Source of the DNA: Pseudoflavonifractor gallinarum
GTDB lineage: Bacteria; Bacillota; Clostridia; Oscillospirales; Oscillospiraceae
DNA: 64,000 bases
Reading direction: 5' to 3'
NCBI RefSeq assembly: GCF_014982855.1
Contig: NZ_JADCKF010000011.1
Location: 1-64,000 of the forward strand
Shown here piece by piece: positions 33,420-42,567 of the stretch. A program made the translations under genes and the position numbers. Position 1 is the first letter of the stretch; every line of letters begins with the position of its first letter. Below the pieces are notes generated by a model. The model saw only the letters and a list, made by a program, of their open reading frames with translations. It was not told the origin of the DNA and ran no database searches.

Positions 33420-33710
33420 ATGCTGGAGAAGATCGAAGCAGTTTTGAATGAAAAGGTGCGCCCCAAGCTGGCCGAGCACGGCGGGGACCTGAAGGTGCTC
33501 AAGTACGAGGGGGGCGTGGTCCACATCCAGCTCCTGGGCCAGTGCTCCAACTGCCCCTCGGCCTACCTGACCACCGAGAGCGTCATCCAGGCCGAGCTCA
33601 TGGAGGCCCTGCCCGAGATCAAGCAGGTGGTGGTGGACCAGACGGTCAGCGACGAGCTGTGGGAGCAGGCCAAGTCCATCCTCCGGGGCGACCCCAAGTG
33701 GAAGCGCTGA
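33420..33710 (+). CDS. NifU C-terminal domain iron-sulfur scaffold protein
   Basis: The 96-residue protein is a stand-alone NifU C-terminal (Nfu) domain. The motif GQCSNCPSAY carries the two cluster-binding cysteines and EHGGDLKVLKYEGG the conserved N-terminal stretch. It carries or transfers Fe-S clusters in the cytosol. ATG 33420 is preceded by GGAG at 9 bases. A weak promoter (TTGTAT, 17 bases, TATGGT) is possible around 33350. Confidence 0.9.
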   Translation: MLEKIEAVLNEKVRPKLAEHGGDLKVLKYEGGVVHIQLLGQCSNCPSAYLTTESVIQAELMEALPEIKQVVVDQTVSDELWEQAKSILRGDPKWKR

Positions 33711-33733
33711 GAGAAGCATACCGAAAAGCTGAG

Positions 33734-33762
33734 CCCCGGCGGACCTCCGCCGGGGATTTTTG
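33734..33762 (+). terminator. Intrinsic terminator of the nfu gene
   Basis: CCCCGGCGGA (33734-33743) pairs with TCCGCCGGGG (33746-33755), followed by ATTTTTG. Confidence 0.85.
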
Positions 33763-33844
33763 CTGTCTCGGGAAGAAAATTTTTGGTTGGGGGCAATGAA
33801 AGGGAGCCGGAACCGCGTCTAATGGGTGGAAGGGGGGAAGGGCT

Positions 33845-34312
33845 GTGAAGGAAGCGGAATACATCCGGCGGGCCGAGGTACTCAAGGTGCGGCTCTACCG
33901 GACGGCCCGGCTCTATCTGGGCGGGGAGCATGCCGCTCTGGATGCGGTGGACGAGGCGGTCTACAAGGGCCTGCTGGCCTGTGGAAAGCTGCGGGAGCCG
34001 GCCTACTTCGACACCTGGCTCACCCGCATCCTCATCAACGTGTGCAACAGCGAGCTGCGCCGGCGCAAGCGGGAGCGGGCCATGGAAGAGCTGCCCGAGA
34101 CGGCGGTGGAGGCCTTTGACGCCCTTCCGCTGCGGGAGGCAGTGGAGCGACTCCCCCGGGAGCTGCGGGCGGTCATCGTGCTGCGCTATTTCTCCGGGTA
34201 TACCCTGGCGGAGACCGCCCGGGCGCTGGAGCTTCCGGCGGGAACGGTATCCACCCGGCAGCGGCGGGCCCTGGAACTGCTGCGGCTGGAACTGAGCGAA
34301 CAGGAGGTGTGA
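33845..34312 (+). CDS. ECF-type RNA polymerase sigma factor
   Basis: This 155-residue sigma-70-family protein has region 2 (about 10-75, FDTWLTRILINVCNSELRRRK) and region 4 (about 100-150, LPRELRAVIVLRYFSGYTL and a trailing helix-turn-helix). The paired DUF4179 membrane protein starts within its stop codon region, the standard sigma/anti-sigma layout in Clostridia. GTG start. A CGTCTAAT element at 33816-33823 resembles ECF -10 boxes, but I see no matching -35 at proper spacing. Confidence 0.87.
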   Translation: MKEAEYIRRAEVLKVRLYRTARLYLGGEHAALDAVDEAVYKGLLACGKLREPAYFDTWLTRILINVCNSELRRRKRERAMEELPETAVEAFDALPLREAVERLPRELRAVIVLRYFSGYTLAETARALELPAGTVSTRQRRALELLRLELSEQEV

Positions 34313-34314
34313 GC

Positions 34315-35682
34315 ATGGATCGGAGACAGGAATATGAAGCCATCCTCCGGGAGCTGGAGGAGACCCCGCCCGCGCTGGAGTACACGGTGCAGCGCTCACT
34401 CGCCCGCCGGCGCCGCCGGCGCTGGGGGAGGAGGCTGGGGATCCCGGCGGCCAGTCTGGCAGGCGTGTTCACCGCCTTTGTGGTGTTGGTGAACACCTCC
34501 ATGCCCTTTGCCATGGCGTGCAGCGGCGTGCCGGGGCTGCGGGAGCTGATGGCGGCTGTGGCCCTCTCTCCCAGCCTGAAGGCAGCGGTGGAGCACGACT
34601 ACGCCCAGTATATCGGCCAGAGCCAGACCGACAATGGCATTACCCTGCGTCTGGAATACCTGATCCTGGACCAGGGGCAGATCAGCTTTTTCATGGAGGC
34701 GGAGGGGCCCTATGAGAGCTACCTGGTGAAGGCCAAATGTTTGGATGGAGCGGGGAAGGAACTCCAGGGGGGACTGGGGATCTCCAGCGTCAGTTTTGCG
34801 GGAGATACCCTGGCCAATGCGGTGAGCTTGGTGGCCGACGACTCCTTCCAGTTCCCGGAGGAGATGCGGATGGAGTGTCGGGTGGAAGGGCAGCGCCAGA
34901 CCGACGGAATCGCTCCGGAGACAGCGCCCGGGACGGAGAGTGCGGATGGGGAAGAGCCGGAGGCCACTTTCGTCTTTACCTTCCCGATGGACACCCAAAG
35001 CCTGAACGACTGCCGTTCCCTCCCTGTAGGGGATTGGGTGGAGGTGGACGGACAGCGCCTGCGCTTTGGCCTGGACAGCTATCCCACCCACGGCCGCCTG
35101 ACGGTGGAGGAGCACCCGGACAACACCGCCCGTCTGGCCGGGATGGACTTCTATCTGGAAGATGAGACCGGGCGGCGGTACGAGGACAATCCTGCCGGTT
35201 CGGTGGGAGCCATCGGTAGCCGCCGGATGTGCGACACCATCTATTTTTCCGATCCCGCTCATCTGACGCTCTCTGTCACCCGGCTGGAATGGTTGGACCA
35301 GGGCCGGGAGCGTGTGACGGTGAATCTGGAGACCGGAGCGGTGGAGGGCGTGCTGCCCGAGGGGATGGAGATATATACTCACCGGATCAGCGACCGGATC
35401 GCCGAGATCGCAGTCCTGGCGGAACAAGAAGAAAGCGACTATTATGGGCTCTTGGGCACGGATTACTGGAGAGAGCCGGGGGAGGAGCGGTCGATCCGGC
35501 GGTATAGCTACCGGTGGAAGCAGAGCCTCTGGAGCGGCACCTCCGATGAAACGGTCATCCCGGACGGGTGGTTTGCCCAGCTCCTGACCCTGGAGGATTA
35601 TCCATGGAGCACCGTGGAGCTGGACCTTCAGTTTACACAGCGGCATACTTTGGAAGAGCCGATGGAAGTAACGCTTTGGTAA
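34315..35682 (+). CDS. DUF4179-type membrane protein, probable anti-sigma factor
   Basis: The 455-residue protein begins with a short cytosolic anti-sigma-like part (about 1-45, ending in a run of Arg). One membrane segment (about 47-65, AASLAGVFTAFVVLV) and a large external region starting with the DUF4179 domain follow. Genes of this kind pair with ECF sigma factors and hold them until an envelope signal arrives. ATG 34315 has AGGAGG seven bases upstream. A GTG at 34309 is the alternative. Confidence 0.82.
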   Translation: MDRRQEYEAILRELEETPPALEYTVQRSLARRRRRRWGRRLGIPAASLAGVFTAFVVLVNTSMPFAMACSGVPGLRELMAAVALSPSLKAAVEHDYAQYIGQSQTDNGITLRLEYLILDQGQISFFMEAEGPYESYLVKAKCLDGAGKELQGGLGISSVSFAGDTLANAVSLVADDSFQFPEEMRMECRVEGQRQTDGIAPETAPGTESADGEEPEATFVFTFPMDTQSLNDCRSLPVGDWVEVDGQRLRFGLDSYPTHGRLTVEEHPDNTARLAGMDFYLEDETGRRYEDNPAGSVGAIGSRRMCDTIYFSDPAHLTLSVTRLEWLDQGRERVTVNLETGAVEGVLPEGMEIYTHRISDRIAEIAVLAEQEESDYYGLLGTDYWREPGEERSIRRYSYRWKQSLWSGTSDETVIPDGWFAQLLTLEDYPWSTVELDLQFTQRHTLEEPMEVTLW

Positions 35683-35697
35683 GAAAAGGAAAAACAG

Positions 35698-35739
35698 ATA
35701 AAAGTGGGGCATGGCCGAAAGGCCATGCCCCACTTTTAT
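35698..35739. terminator. Bidirectional intrinsic terminator
   Basis: A perfect 19-bp stem (35698-35716 with 35721-35739) closes the tetraloop GAAA. It separates the convergent DUF4179 and pyruvate carboxylase genes. Confidence 0.92.
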
Positions 35740-35751
35740 GGACAGATCGAT

Positions 35752-38700
35752 TTACTTGAGCTTGATGGTCATGAGCAGCTCGCCCGCCTTGACGGAGGAG
35801 CCCTCCTGGATGAGGACCTGGTCCACGGTGCCGGCCTTGCGGGCCACCACGCTGGTCTCCATCTTCATGGCCTCGATAACGGCCACCACCTGGTTCTCCT
35901 CCACGGTGTCGCCGGGCTTGACGCTCACCTTGGAGACCATGCCGGGGATGGACGCGCCGATCTGGCTCTTGTCCTCGGGGTCGGCCATGGTGACCGGACG
36001 CACCTGGGAGACCGCGTGCTTATCGGGCACGGCCACCTCGCGGCGCATACCGTTGAGCTCGAACTGCACGTTGCGGGTGCCGTCCTCGTTCAGGTCGCCC
36101 AGGCCCAGGTACTTGATGACCAGGGTCTTGCCGTCCTCGATGTTGATCTTGTTGGTCTCGCCCAGGGCCAGACCGTTGAAGAACACATGGCTGCCCATGC
36201 GCATGATGTAGCCGTACTCCTTCCGGTGGCGGCAGAACTCCTCCACCACCTTGGGATACAGGCACCAGGAGATGACGGTGCGCTCGGAGGCCTCGGGGTA
36301 GAACTTCTGGACCTCTTCCCGGGCCTTGTCGAAGTCGATGGGCTCCAGCAGCTCGCCGGGGCGGCAGGTGATGGGCTCCTCGCCCTTGAGGACCACCTTC
36401 TGGAGATCCTCCGGGAAGCCCCAGGCGGGCTGGCCCATCATGCCCTTGAAGTAGGACACCACCGAGTCGGGGAAGGTGAGGGCCTCGCCCCGCTCCACGA
36501 CGTTCTCGGGAGTGAGCTGGTTCTGCACCATGAAGATGGCCAGGTCGCCCACCATCTTGGAGGAGGGGGTCACCTTCACGATGTCGCCCAGCATGTGGTT
36601 GACCTTCACATACATCTCCTTGACGTCCTCGAACTGATGGCCCAGGCCCAGGCTCTCCACCTGGCTCTTGAGGTTGGTGTACTGGCCGCCAGGCATCTCG
36701 TAGCGGTAGATGTCGGTGGAGGGGTTCTTGATCCCGGCCTCAAAGTTCTCATAGCGCAGGCGCACGTCGGCCCAGTAGTCGGAGAGCTTCTGGAGCTTTT
36801 CGGGATCGAGACCGGTATCCCGCTCCTGACCCTGGAGGGCGGAGACCACCGCGTTCATGGAGGGCTGGCTGGTCATGGAGGACATGGAGTCGATGGCGCA
36901 GTCCACGATGTCCACGCCGGCCTCGGCGGCCATCAGGTAGGCGGCCACCTGGTTGCCCGAGGTGTCGTGGGTGTGCAGGTGGATGGGCAGGCCCACCTCG
37001 TTCTTGAGGGTGGTGACCAGCTTCTTGGCGGCGTAGGGCTTCAGGAGGCCGGACATATCCTTGATGCACAGCATGTGGGCGCCCCGGCGCTCCAGCTCCT
37101 TGGCCATCTTCACATAGTAATCCAGGGTGTATTTGTCCCGCTTGGGATCCAGGATGTCGCCGGTGTAGCAGAGGGTGGCCTCGCAGAGCTTGCCCTGCTT
37201 GAGGACCTCGTCCATGGCCACCTCCATACCGGGGATCCAGTTCAGGGAGTCAAAGACGCGGAACACGTCGATGCCGGTGCGGGCGGCCTCCCGGACGAAG
37301 GCCCGGATGAGGTTATCGGGATAGTTGGTATAGCCCACGGCGTTGGCGCCGCGCAGAAGCATCTGGAAGGGGATGTTGGGGATCTTCTCCCGCAGCATCT
37401 CCAGCCGCTCCCAGGGGGACTCGTGGAGGAAGCGGTAGGCCACATCGAAGGTGGCGCCGCCCCACATCTCCAGGGAGAAGCAGTCGTTCAGGATCTCGGC
37501 GGTACCCTCGGCCCCCTTGAGCATATCCCGGGTGCGCACCCGGGTGGAGAGGAGGGACTGGTGGGCGTCGCGCATGGTGGTGTCGGTGATGAGGAGCTTC
37601 TTCTGATCCAGCACCCAGTCCCGCACGGCCTCGGGGCCCTTTGCGTCCAGAAGCTGCTTGAGGCCGGTGCACTTGGGCGGGGTGTGCTCGAAGGGCGGGA
37701 AGCGGGGGATGTCCCGCTGGACCCGCTCGGCGGAGGGGTTATCCACCTGGATCTGGGCAATGTACTTGAGCACCTTGGTGGCACGGTCCCGGCTGTTCTC
37801 AAACTCGAAGAGCTCGGGGGTCTCGTCGATGAACTTGGTGTGGCACTTGCCAGCCCGGAAGGTGGGGTGGTTCAGAATGTTGGTGACGAAGGGGATGTTG
37901 GTCTTGACGCCGCGGACATGCTCCTCGCTGATGGCGCGCAGGGCCTTGCGGCAGACCGCCTCAAAGGTGGAGTCCCAGGAGGTCACCTTGACCAGCAGGG
38001 AGTCGTAGTAGGGGGAGATCACTGCGCCGGTGTAGGCGTTGCCGCCGTCCAGACGCACGCCGAAGCCGCCGCCGGAGCGGTAGGAGGTGATCTTGCCGGT
38101 GTCGGGGGCAAAGTTGTTGGCCGGGTCCTCGGTGGTGACGCGGCACTGGATGGCGTAGCCGTTCATCTTCAGATCGCTCTGGCTGGCCATGCCGATCTCG
38201 GGGGTGGAGAGGGGCTTGCCCTCGGCGATGAGGATCTGGGCCCGGACCAGGTCGATGCCGGTGACCATCTCGGTGACCGTGTGCTCCACCTGGATGCGGG
38301 GGTTCATCTCGATGAAGTAGTGGTTGCCGTCCTTGTCCACCAGGAACTCCACCGTGCCGGCCGAGACATAGCCCACGTGCTTGGCCACCTTGACGGCGTC
38401 CTCGTAGAGGGCCTGACGGGTCTTTTCGGGCACCGACCAGGCGGGGGCGAACTCCACCACCTTCTGGTAGCGGCGCTGGAGGGAACAGTCGCGCTCGCCC
38501 AGGTGGACCACGTTGCCGTACTGGTCGCCCAGGATCTGCACCTCGATGTGCTTGGGCTCCACCAGGTACTTCTCAATGAAGATGTCCTCGTTGCCGAAGG
38601 CCTTCTTGGCCTCGCTCTTGACCAGCTCAAAGGCGGGCTTGACCTCCTCGGGGCTGTCGCAGCGGCGCATGCCGCGGCCGCCGCCGCCGCCGGCCGCCTT

Positions 38701-39186
38701 GAGGATGATGGGGAAGCCGTAGGAGATGGCCTTCTCCAGCGCCTCGTCCCCGTCCTTCAGGGGCTGGGTGGAGCCGGGGATGGTGGGGACGTTGCAGGCG
38801 TGGGCGATGGCCTTGGCGGTGAGCTTGTCGCCCATCTGGCCCAGGATCTTGGAGGAGGGGCCGATGAAGGCGATCCCCGCCTCCTCACAGGCCCGGGCAA
38901 AGTCGGCGTTCTCGCTCAGGAAGCCGTAGCCGGGGTGGATGGCATCCACATTGCGCCGCTTGGCCAGGTCGATGATCGCGGGGATGTCCAGGTAAGCGCC
39001 CAGGGGGCTCTTGTTCTCCCCGATGAGATAGGCCTCGTCCGCACGGGTGCGGAAAAGGCTGTATGTATCCTCATTGGAATAGATGGCCACCGTGTGAAGT
39101 CCCAGGTCGTAGCAGGCGCGGAAGACGCGGATGGCGATCTCGCCGCGGTTTGCCACCAGGACTTTTCCGAAGGAGTGTTCTGCCAT
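35752..39186 (-). CDS. pyc: Pyruvate carboxylase
   Basis: The single-chain enzyme of 1144 residues has a biotin carboxylase domain (about 1-460, with GGGGGRGMRR and the EMNPRIQVEHTVTE signature). A carboxyltransferase domain (about 540-800, with TTMRDAHQSLLSTR and LHTHDTSGN) follows, then the central PYC/OADA domain. A C-terminal biotinyl domain holds the EAMKMET biotin-lysine site near residue 1107. It makes oxaloacetate from pyruvate, bicarbonate and ATP. Length is normal and all motifs look intact. I start at 39186 (MAEHSFGKV), which matches family N-termini. An ATG at 39210 is possible. Confidence 0.96.
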   Translation of the reverse strand: MAEHSFGKVLVANRGEIAIRVFRACYDLGLHTVAIYSNEDTYSLFRTRADEAYLIGENKSPLGAYLDIPAIIDLAKRRNVDAIHPGYGFLSENADFARACEEAGIAFIGPSSKILGQMGDKLTAKAIAHACNVPTIPGSTQPLKDGDEALEKAISYGFPIILKAAGGGGGRGMRRCDSPEEVKPAFELVKSEAKKAFGNEDIFIEKYLVEPKHIEVQILGDQYGNVVHLGERDCSLQRRYQKVVEFAPAWSVPEKTRQALYEDAVKVAKHVGYVSAGTVEFLVDKDGNHYFIEMNPRIQVEHTVTEMVTGIDLVRAQILIAEGKPLSTPEIGMASQSDLKMNGYAIQCRVTTEDPANNFAPDTGKITSYRSGGGFGVRLDGGNAYTGAVISPYYDSLLVKVTSWDSTFEAVCRKALRAISEEHVRGVKTNIPFVTNILNHPTFRAGKCHTKFIDETPELFEFENSRDRATKVLKYIAQIQVDNPSAERVQRDIPRFPPFEHTPPKCTGLKQLLDAKGPEAVRDWVLDQKKLLITDTTMRDAHQSLLSTRVRTRDMLKGAEGTAEILNDCFSLEMWGGATFDVAYRFLHESPWERLEMLREKIPNIPFQMLLRGANAVGYTNYPDNLIRAFVREAARTGIDVFRVFDSLNWIPGMEVAMDEVLKQGKLCEATLCYTGDILDPKRDKYTLDYYVKMAKELERRGAHMLCIKDMSGLLKPYAAKKLVTTLKNEVGLPIHLHTHDTSGNQVAAYLMAAEAGVDIVDCAIDSMSSMTSQPSMNAVVSALQGQERDTGLDPEKLQKLSDYWADVRLRYENFEAGIKNPSTDIYRYEMPGGQYTNLKSQVESLGLGHQFEDVKEMYVKVNHMLGDIVKVTPSSKMVGDLAIFMVQNQLTPENVVERGEALTFPDSVVSYFKGMMGQPAWGFPEDLQKVVLKGEEPITCRPGELLEPIDFDKAREEVQKFYPEASERTVISWCLYPKVVEEFCRHRKEYGYIMRMGSHVFFNGLALGETNKINIEDGKTLVIKYLGLGDLNEDGTRNVQFELNGMRREVAVPDKHAVSQVRPVTMADPEDKSQIGASIPGMVSKVSVKPGDTVEENQVVAVIEAMKMETSVVARKAGTVDQVLIQEGSSVKAGELLMTIKLK

Positions 39187-39309
39187 GGGGAATACCGTCC
39201 TTTCTTGCATTAATATGAAGGAATTCCTGCAATACCTTGCTGTGCATTCTTGGGATGCTTCGGTGAATTTGCCTTTATTTCCTTCAAAACAGCCATTTGT
39301 TTTACGAAT

Positions 39310-39338
39310 ATTATAAGTCTAGACTCTTGGTTTTGCAA
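39310..39338 (-). promoter_or_regulatory. Sigma-A promoter of pyc
   Basis: On the minus strand TTGCAA (39338-39333), 17 bases and a perfect TATAAT (39315-39310), leaving a leader of about 115 bases. The rest of the 39187-39508 gap is AT-rich and shows only this and the recG promoter. Confidence 0.75.
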
Positions 39339-39446
39339 TCCTTTTATGTCAAAATTGCATTTTTGGTAGAAGAGACAGGATTCCGTGCCCGAAGGAAGAA
39401 ACCCTTGGGAAAAACCACCAGAGTCTTCCGGCGGCGGGGACGGCCT

Positions 39447-39476
39447 TGCCGCTGTCCGATGATTTGTGGTAAACTA
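39447..39476 (+). promoter_or_regulatory. Probable promoter of recG
   Basis: TTGCCG (39447-39452), 18 bases and TAAACT (39471-39476) lie 33 bases before the start codon. Confidence 0.5.
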
Positions 39477-39508
39477 AAGGATATTGCCCGGGGAGAGGAG
39501 GGATCGGC

Positions 39509-41599
39509 ATGGAACTGACCCTGGGCTCCGGCGTGCGGGAGCTGCCCGGGATCGGGGAGGCGCGGGCGGCCCGGCTGGAGAAGCTGGGCCTGGCCACCGT
39601 GGAGGATCTGCTGCGCTATTTCCCCCGGGACTATGAGGACCGGCGGAAGCACTATACCATCGCGGCGGCCCCGGTGGGGCTCCCCGTGTGCGTGGCCGCC
39701 ATGGTGGCCGAGCCGCCCCGCCGCTCCTACGTCCGCAAGGGGTTGGAGCTGACCAAGGTGCGGGTGGTGGACGCCCATGGCTCCATGGAGATCACCTTCT
39801 TCAACCAGGGCTATGTGAAAAACGCCCTGGTCCCCGGGGAGAGCTATATCTTCTACGGTATGGTGGAGGGCCTGCCTCCCCGCCGGAGGATGACCAACCC
39901 GGTCTTTGAGCCGGAGGACCGCCCCCGCTTCACCGGGCGGATCATGCCCATCTACCCCCTGACGGCGGGGATCTCCAACAACCTGCTCTCGGGGCTCACC
40001 CTCCGGTGCGCCCAGGACTGCGCCCAGGAGATGCCCGAGATCCTCCCCTTCCGGGTGCGGCAGGAGCACGCCCTGGCCGCCTGCGGCTACTCCTACCAGA
40101 ACATCCACTTTCCAGTCTCCGAAGAGGCACTGGATCTGGCCCGGCGGCGGCTCATCTTTGAGGAGCTCTTCTACCTCTCCTGCGGTCTGGCCTTTCTCCG
40201 CTCCCGGCGGGAGGGGGCGTCCGGCCCTGCCTTCCAGCGGGAGAGCCTGGAGCCCTTTTTTGCGCTCCTTCCCTTCGCCCTCACCCAGGCCCAGCAGCGG
40301 GCCATCCGGGAGGCAGCGGAGGACTGCGCCTCGGGCCGCCCCATGAACCGGCTGGTCCAGGGCGATGTGGGCTCGGGCAAGACCATGGTGGCGGCGGCCT
40401 GCTGCTTCCTGGCCTGGAAGTCCGGGTGGCAGGCCGCCCTGATGGCCCCCACCGAGATTTTGGCCGAGCAGCACTTCCGCACCCTGTCGGGGGTGCTCGC
40501 ACCGGCGGGTCTGCGGGTGGGACTTCTCACCGGCTCCATGCGCGCCAGTGAGAAGAAGAAGGTCCGCGCCGCCCTGGCCGCCGGGGAGATCGACCTGCTG
40601 GTGGGTACCCACGCCATCCTCTCCGCGGGGGTGGACTTTGCCCGGCTGGGCCTGGTGATCACCGACGAGCAGCACCGCTTCGGCGTGGGGCAGCGCTCCG
40701 CCCTGGCGGCCAAGGGGGGCGGGCTCTCCCCCCATGTGCTGGTCATGTCGGCCACCCCCATCCCCCGTACCCTGGCCCTCATCATCTATGGGGATTTGGA
40801 TGTGAGCGTCATCGATGAGCTCCCCCCGGGGCGCACCCCGGTGGAGACCTTCCTGGTGGGGGAGGACAAGCGGGCGCGTATGTATCAGTTCGTCCGGCGG
40901 CAGGTGGCCGAGGGGCGGCAGGTCTACATCGTCTGTCCCGCGGTGGAGGAGGCCCAGCCCTCCCCCGAAGGGGTGGAGCCGCCCCCCGGCTTTGCCGACC
41001 TGAAGGCGGTCACTGCCTACGCCAAGGACCTCCAGGAGGGGGTCTTTCCCGACCTGCGGGTGGGCTTTGTCCACGGCAGGCTCAAGCCCAGGGAGAAGGA
41101 GGCCGCCATGGCCGCCTTTGCGGGGGGCGCGCTGGATGTGCTGGTCTCCACCACCGTCATCGAGGTGGGGGTGGACGTGCCCAACGCCTCCCTCATCATT
41201 GTGGAGAACGCCGATCGGTTCGGCCTCTCCCAGCTCCACCAGCTCCGGGGCCGGGTAGGCCGGGGAAAGCACCAGTCCTACTGCGTGCTCATCACCTCCA
41301 ACCGGAACCAGGAGACCCGTGCCCGGCTCAAAGTCCTCACCCAGACCACCGACGGTTTCCGCATCTCGGAGGAGGACCTGAAGCTCCGGGGACCCGGTGA
41401 CTTCTTCGGCAAGCGGCAGCACGGCCTGCCCCAGATGCGCATCGCCGACCTGGCCGGGGACACCCGCCTGCTCAAGGAGGCCCAGGAAGCCGCCCAGGCT
41501 CTGCTGGCCGAGGACCCCACCCTGGACCGGCCGGAGCACCAGCCCCTGAAGGAGCAGATCCGGCGGCTCTTCACCGAGCACGCCGACATCTTTAATTGA
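39509..41599 (+). CDS. recG: ATP-dependent DNA helicase RecG
   Basis: The 696-residue protein has the N-terminal wedge/OB domain (about 1-240), Walker A GDVGSGKT, the DEQHRFG box, ATPIPRTL, and the C-terminal helicase motif HQLRGRVGRG. RecG remodels stalled replication forks and Holliday junctions. Length is standard for Firmicutes. The start has GGAGAGGAGGG upstream. Confidence 0.96.
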   Translation: MELTLGSGVRELPGIGEARAARLEKLGLATVEDLLRYFPRDYEDRRKHYTIAAAPVGLPVCVAAMVAEPPRRSYVRKGLELTKVRVVDAHGSMEITFFNQGYVKNALVPGESYIFYGMVEGLPPRRRMTNPVFEPEDRPRFTGRIMPIYPLTAGISNNLLSGLTLRCAQDCAQEMPEILPFRVRQEHALAACGYSYQNIHFPVSEEALDLARRRLIFEELFYLSCGLAFLRSRREGASGPAFQRESLEPFFALLPFALTQAQQRAIREAAEDCASGRPMNRLVQGDVGSGKTMVAAACCFLAWKSGWQAALMAPTEILAEQHFRTLSGVLAPAGLRVGLLTGSMRASEKKKVRAALAAGEIDLLVGTHAILSAGVDFARLGLVITDEQHRFGVGQRSALAAKGGGLSPHVLVMSATPIPRTLALIIYGDLDVSVIDELPPGRTPVETFLVGEDKRARMYQFVRRQVAEGRQVYIVCPAVEEAQPSPEGVEPPPGFADLKAVTAYAKDLQEGVFPDLRVGFVHGRLKPREKEAAMAAFAGGALDVLVSTTVIEVGVDVPNASLIIVENADRFGLSQLHQLRGRVGRGKHQSYCVLITSNRNQETRARLKVLTQTTDGFRISEEDLKLRGPGDFFGKRQHGLPQMRIADLAGDTRLLKEAQEAAQALLAEDPTLDRPEHQPLKEQIRRLFTEHADIFN

Positions 41600-41647
41600 T
41601 GGACCGAACAACAAATTCAAATCACGATCACACAGGAGGAAATCCAT

Positions 41648-42106
41648 ATGTTTGAGATCCGCGCCATGACCGCCGCTGACCACGATGTGGTCATGCCCAT
41701 GGTCCAGGCCTTTTACCAGAGTCCCGCCGTGGACCACGACACCGACCCCGCCGTCCTGGAGCGCACCTTCCGGGACGCGGTGGACCCGGCTGAGCCCCTC
41801 CTCCGGGGCATGCTCCTGGTGGAGGACGGGCAGGCCGTGGGCTATGCCTACCTCACCGAGTGCTACTCCGGCGAGGTGGGAGGCCGCTGCGTCTTTTTTG
41901 AGGAGATGTACTTCACCCCCGCCTGCCGGGGCAAGGGCTACGGCACCGCCGTGTTCCGCTGGGTGAAGGAGCAGTACCCCAACTACCCCCGCATCCGTCT
42001 GGAGGTCACCGACGTGAACGAGGGGGCCATCCGGCTCTACCAGCGGCTGGGATTCCAGTTCCTGGACTACCGCCAGATGGTGCTGGAGGGCGACCTCCAG
42101 GCCTAA
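41648..42106 (+). CDS. GNAT-family N-acetyltransferase
   Basis: This 152-residue GNAT-fold protein has an EEMYFTPACRGKGYGTAVF acetyl-CoA-binding segment (motif A, RGKGYG) and a C-terminal GFQFLDYRQMVLEG strand. It transfers an acetyl group to an unknown amine. AGGAGG precedes the start. The gene follows recG by about 50 bases and may share its transcript. Confidence 0.88.
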   Translation: MFEIRAMTAADHDVVMPMVQAFYQSPAVDHDTDPAVLERTFRDAVDPAEPLLRGMLLVEDGQAVGYAYLTECYSGEVGGRCVFFEEMYFTPACRGKGYGTAVFRWVKEQYPNYPRIRLEVTDVNEGAIRLYQRLGFQFLDYRQMVLEGDLQA

Positions 42107-42135
42107 GCCAATTGTGAGAAAAGGAGAATCATTGT

Positions 42136-42519
42136 ATGGATCGAATGGAAGCCTGCCGCGCGCTGCGGGGCGATACCAACGTACATTATAACTGCGCCCA
42201 GGCGGTGCTCCTGCCCTTTGCAGATCAGTGCGGCCTGGACGAGAAGGCCGCCTTCCAGCTGGGGGCCCACTTCGGTGCCGGGATGCGCCACGGTTCCACC
42301 TGCGGGGCCGTGACCGGCGCGCTCATGGTGCTGGGTATGGCCGGAAAGGGAGAGGCCGAGAGCCGGGAGTTGCTGCGCCGCTTCCGGGAGAAGAACCAGG
42401 CGCTGGACTGCGCGGGGCTCCTTCAGCGGGCCAAGGAGAACGGCGAGGAGCGCAAGCCCCACTGCGACCGGATGGTCTACGACGCGGTGGAGATCCTCCA
42501 GGACCTGCTGGGAGAGTAA
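42136..42519 (+). CDS. C_GCAxxG_C_C family redox protein
   Basis: The 127-residue protein has the spaced cysteines of this family: NCAQAV, STCGAVTGALMVLG, LDCAGLL and KPHCDRM. It is thought to bind a metal or Fe-S centre and to act in electron transfer, but the biochemical role of the family is not settled. It lies between an acetyltransferase and a 2-hydroxyacid dehydrogenase on the same strand. Confidence 0.85.
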   Translation: MDRMEACRALRGDTNVHYNCAQAVLLPFADQCGLDEKAAFQLGAHFGAGMRHGSTCGAVTGALMVLGMAGKGEAESRELLRRFREKNQALDCAGLLQRAKENGEERKPHCDRMVYDAVEILQDLLGE

Positions 42520-42567
42520 ATATCCCGCCTGCGCCATCAGGACGCATCATAGGGAGGAGGTCCCGTC

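Noticed and set aside
35704-39213. A plus-strand frame of about 1170 codons
   Set aside because: It is antisense to pyruvate carboxylase, which has every expected domain. The plus-strand translation is low-complexity Gly/Leu/Val/His with no domain.
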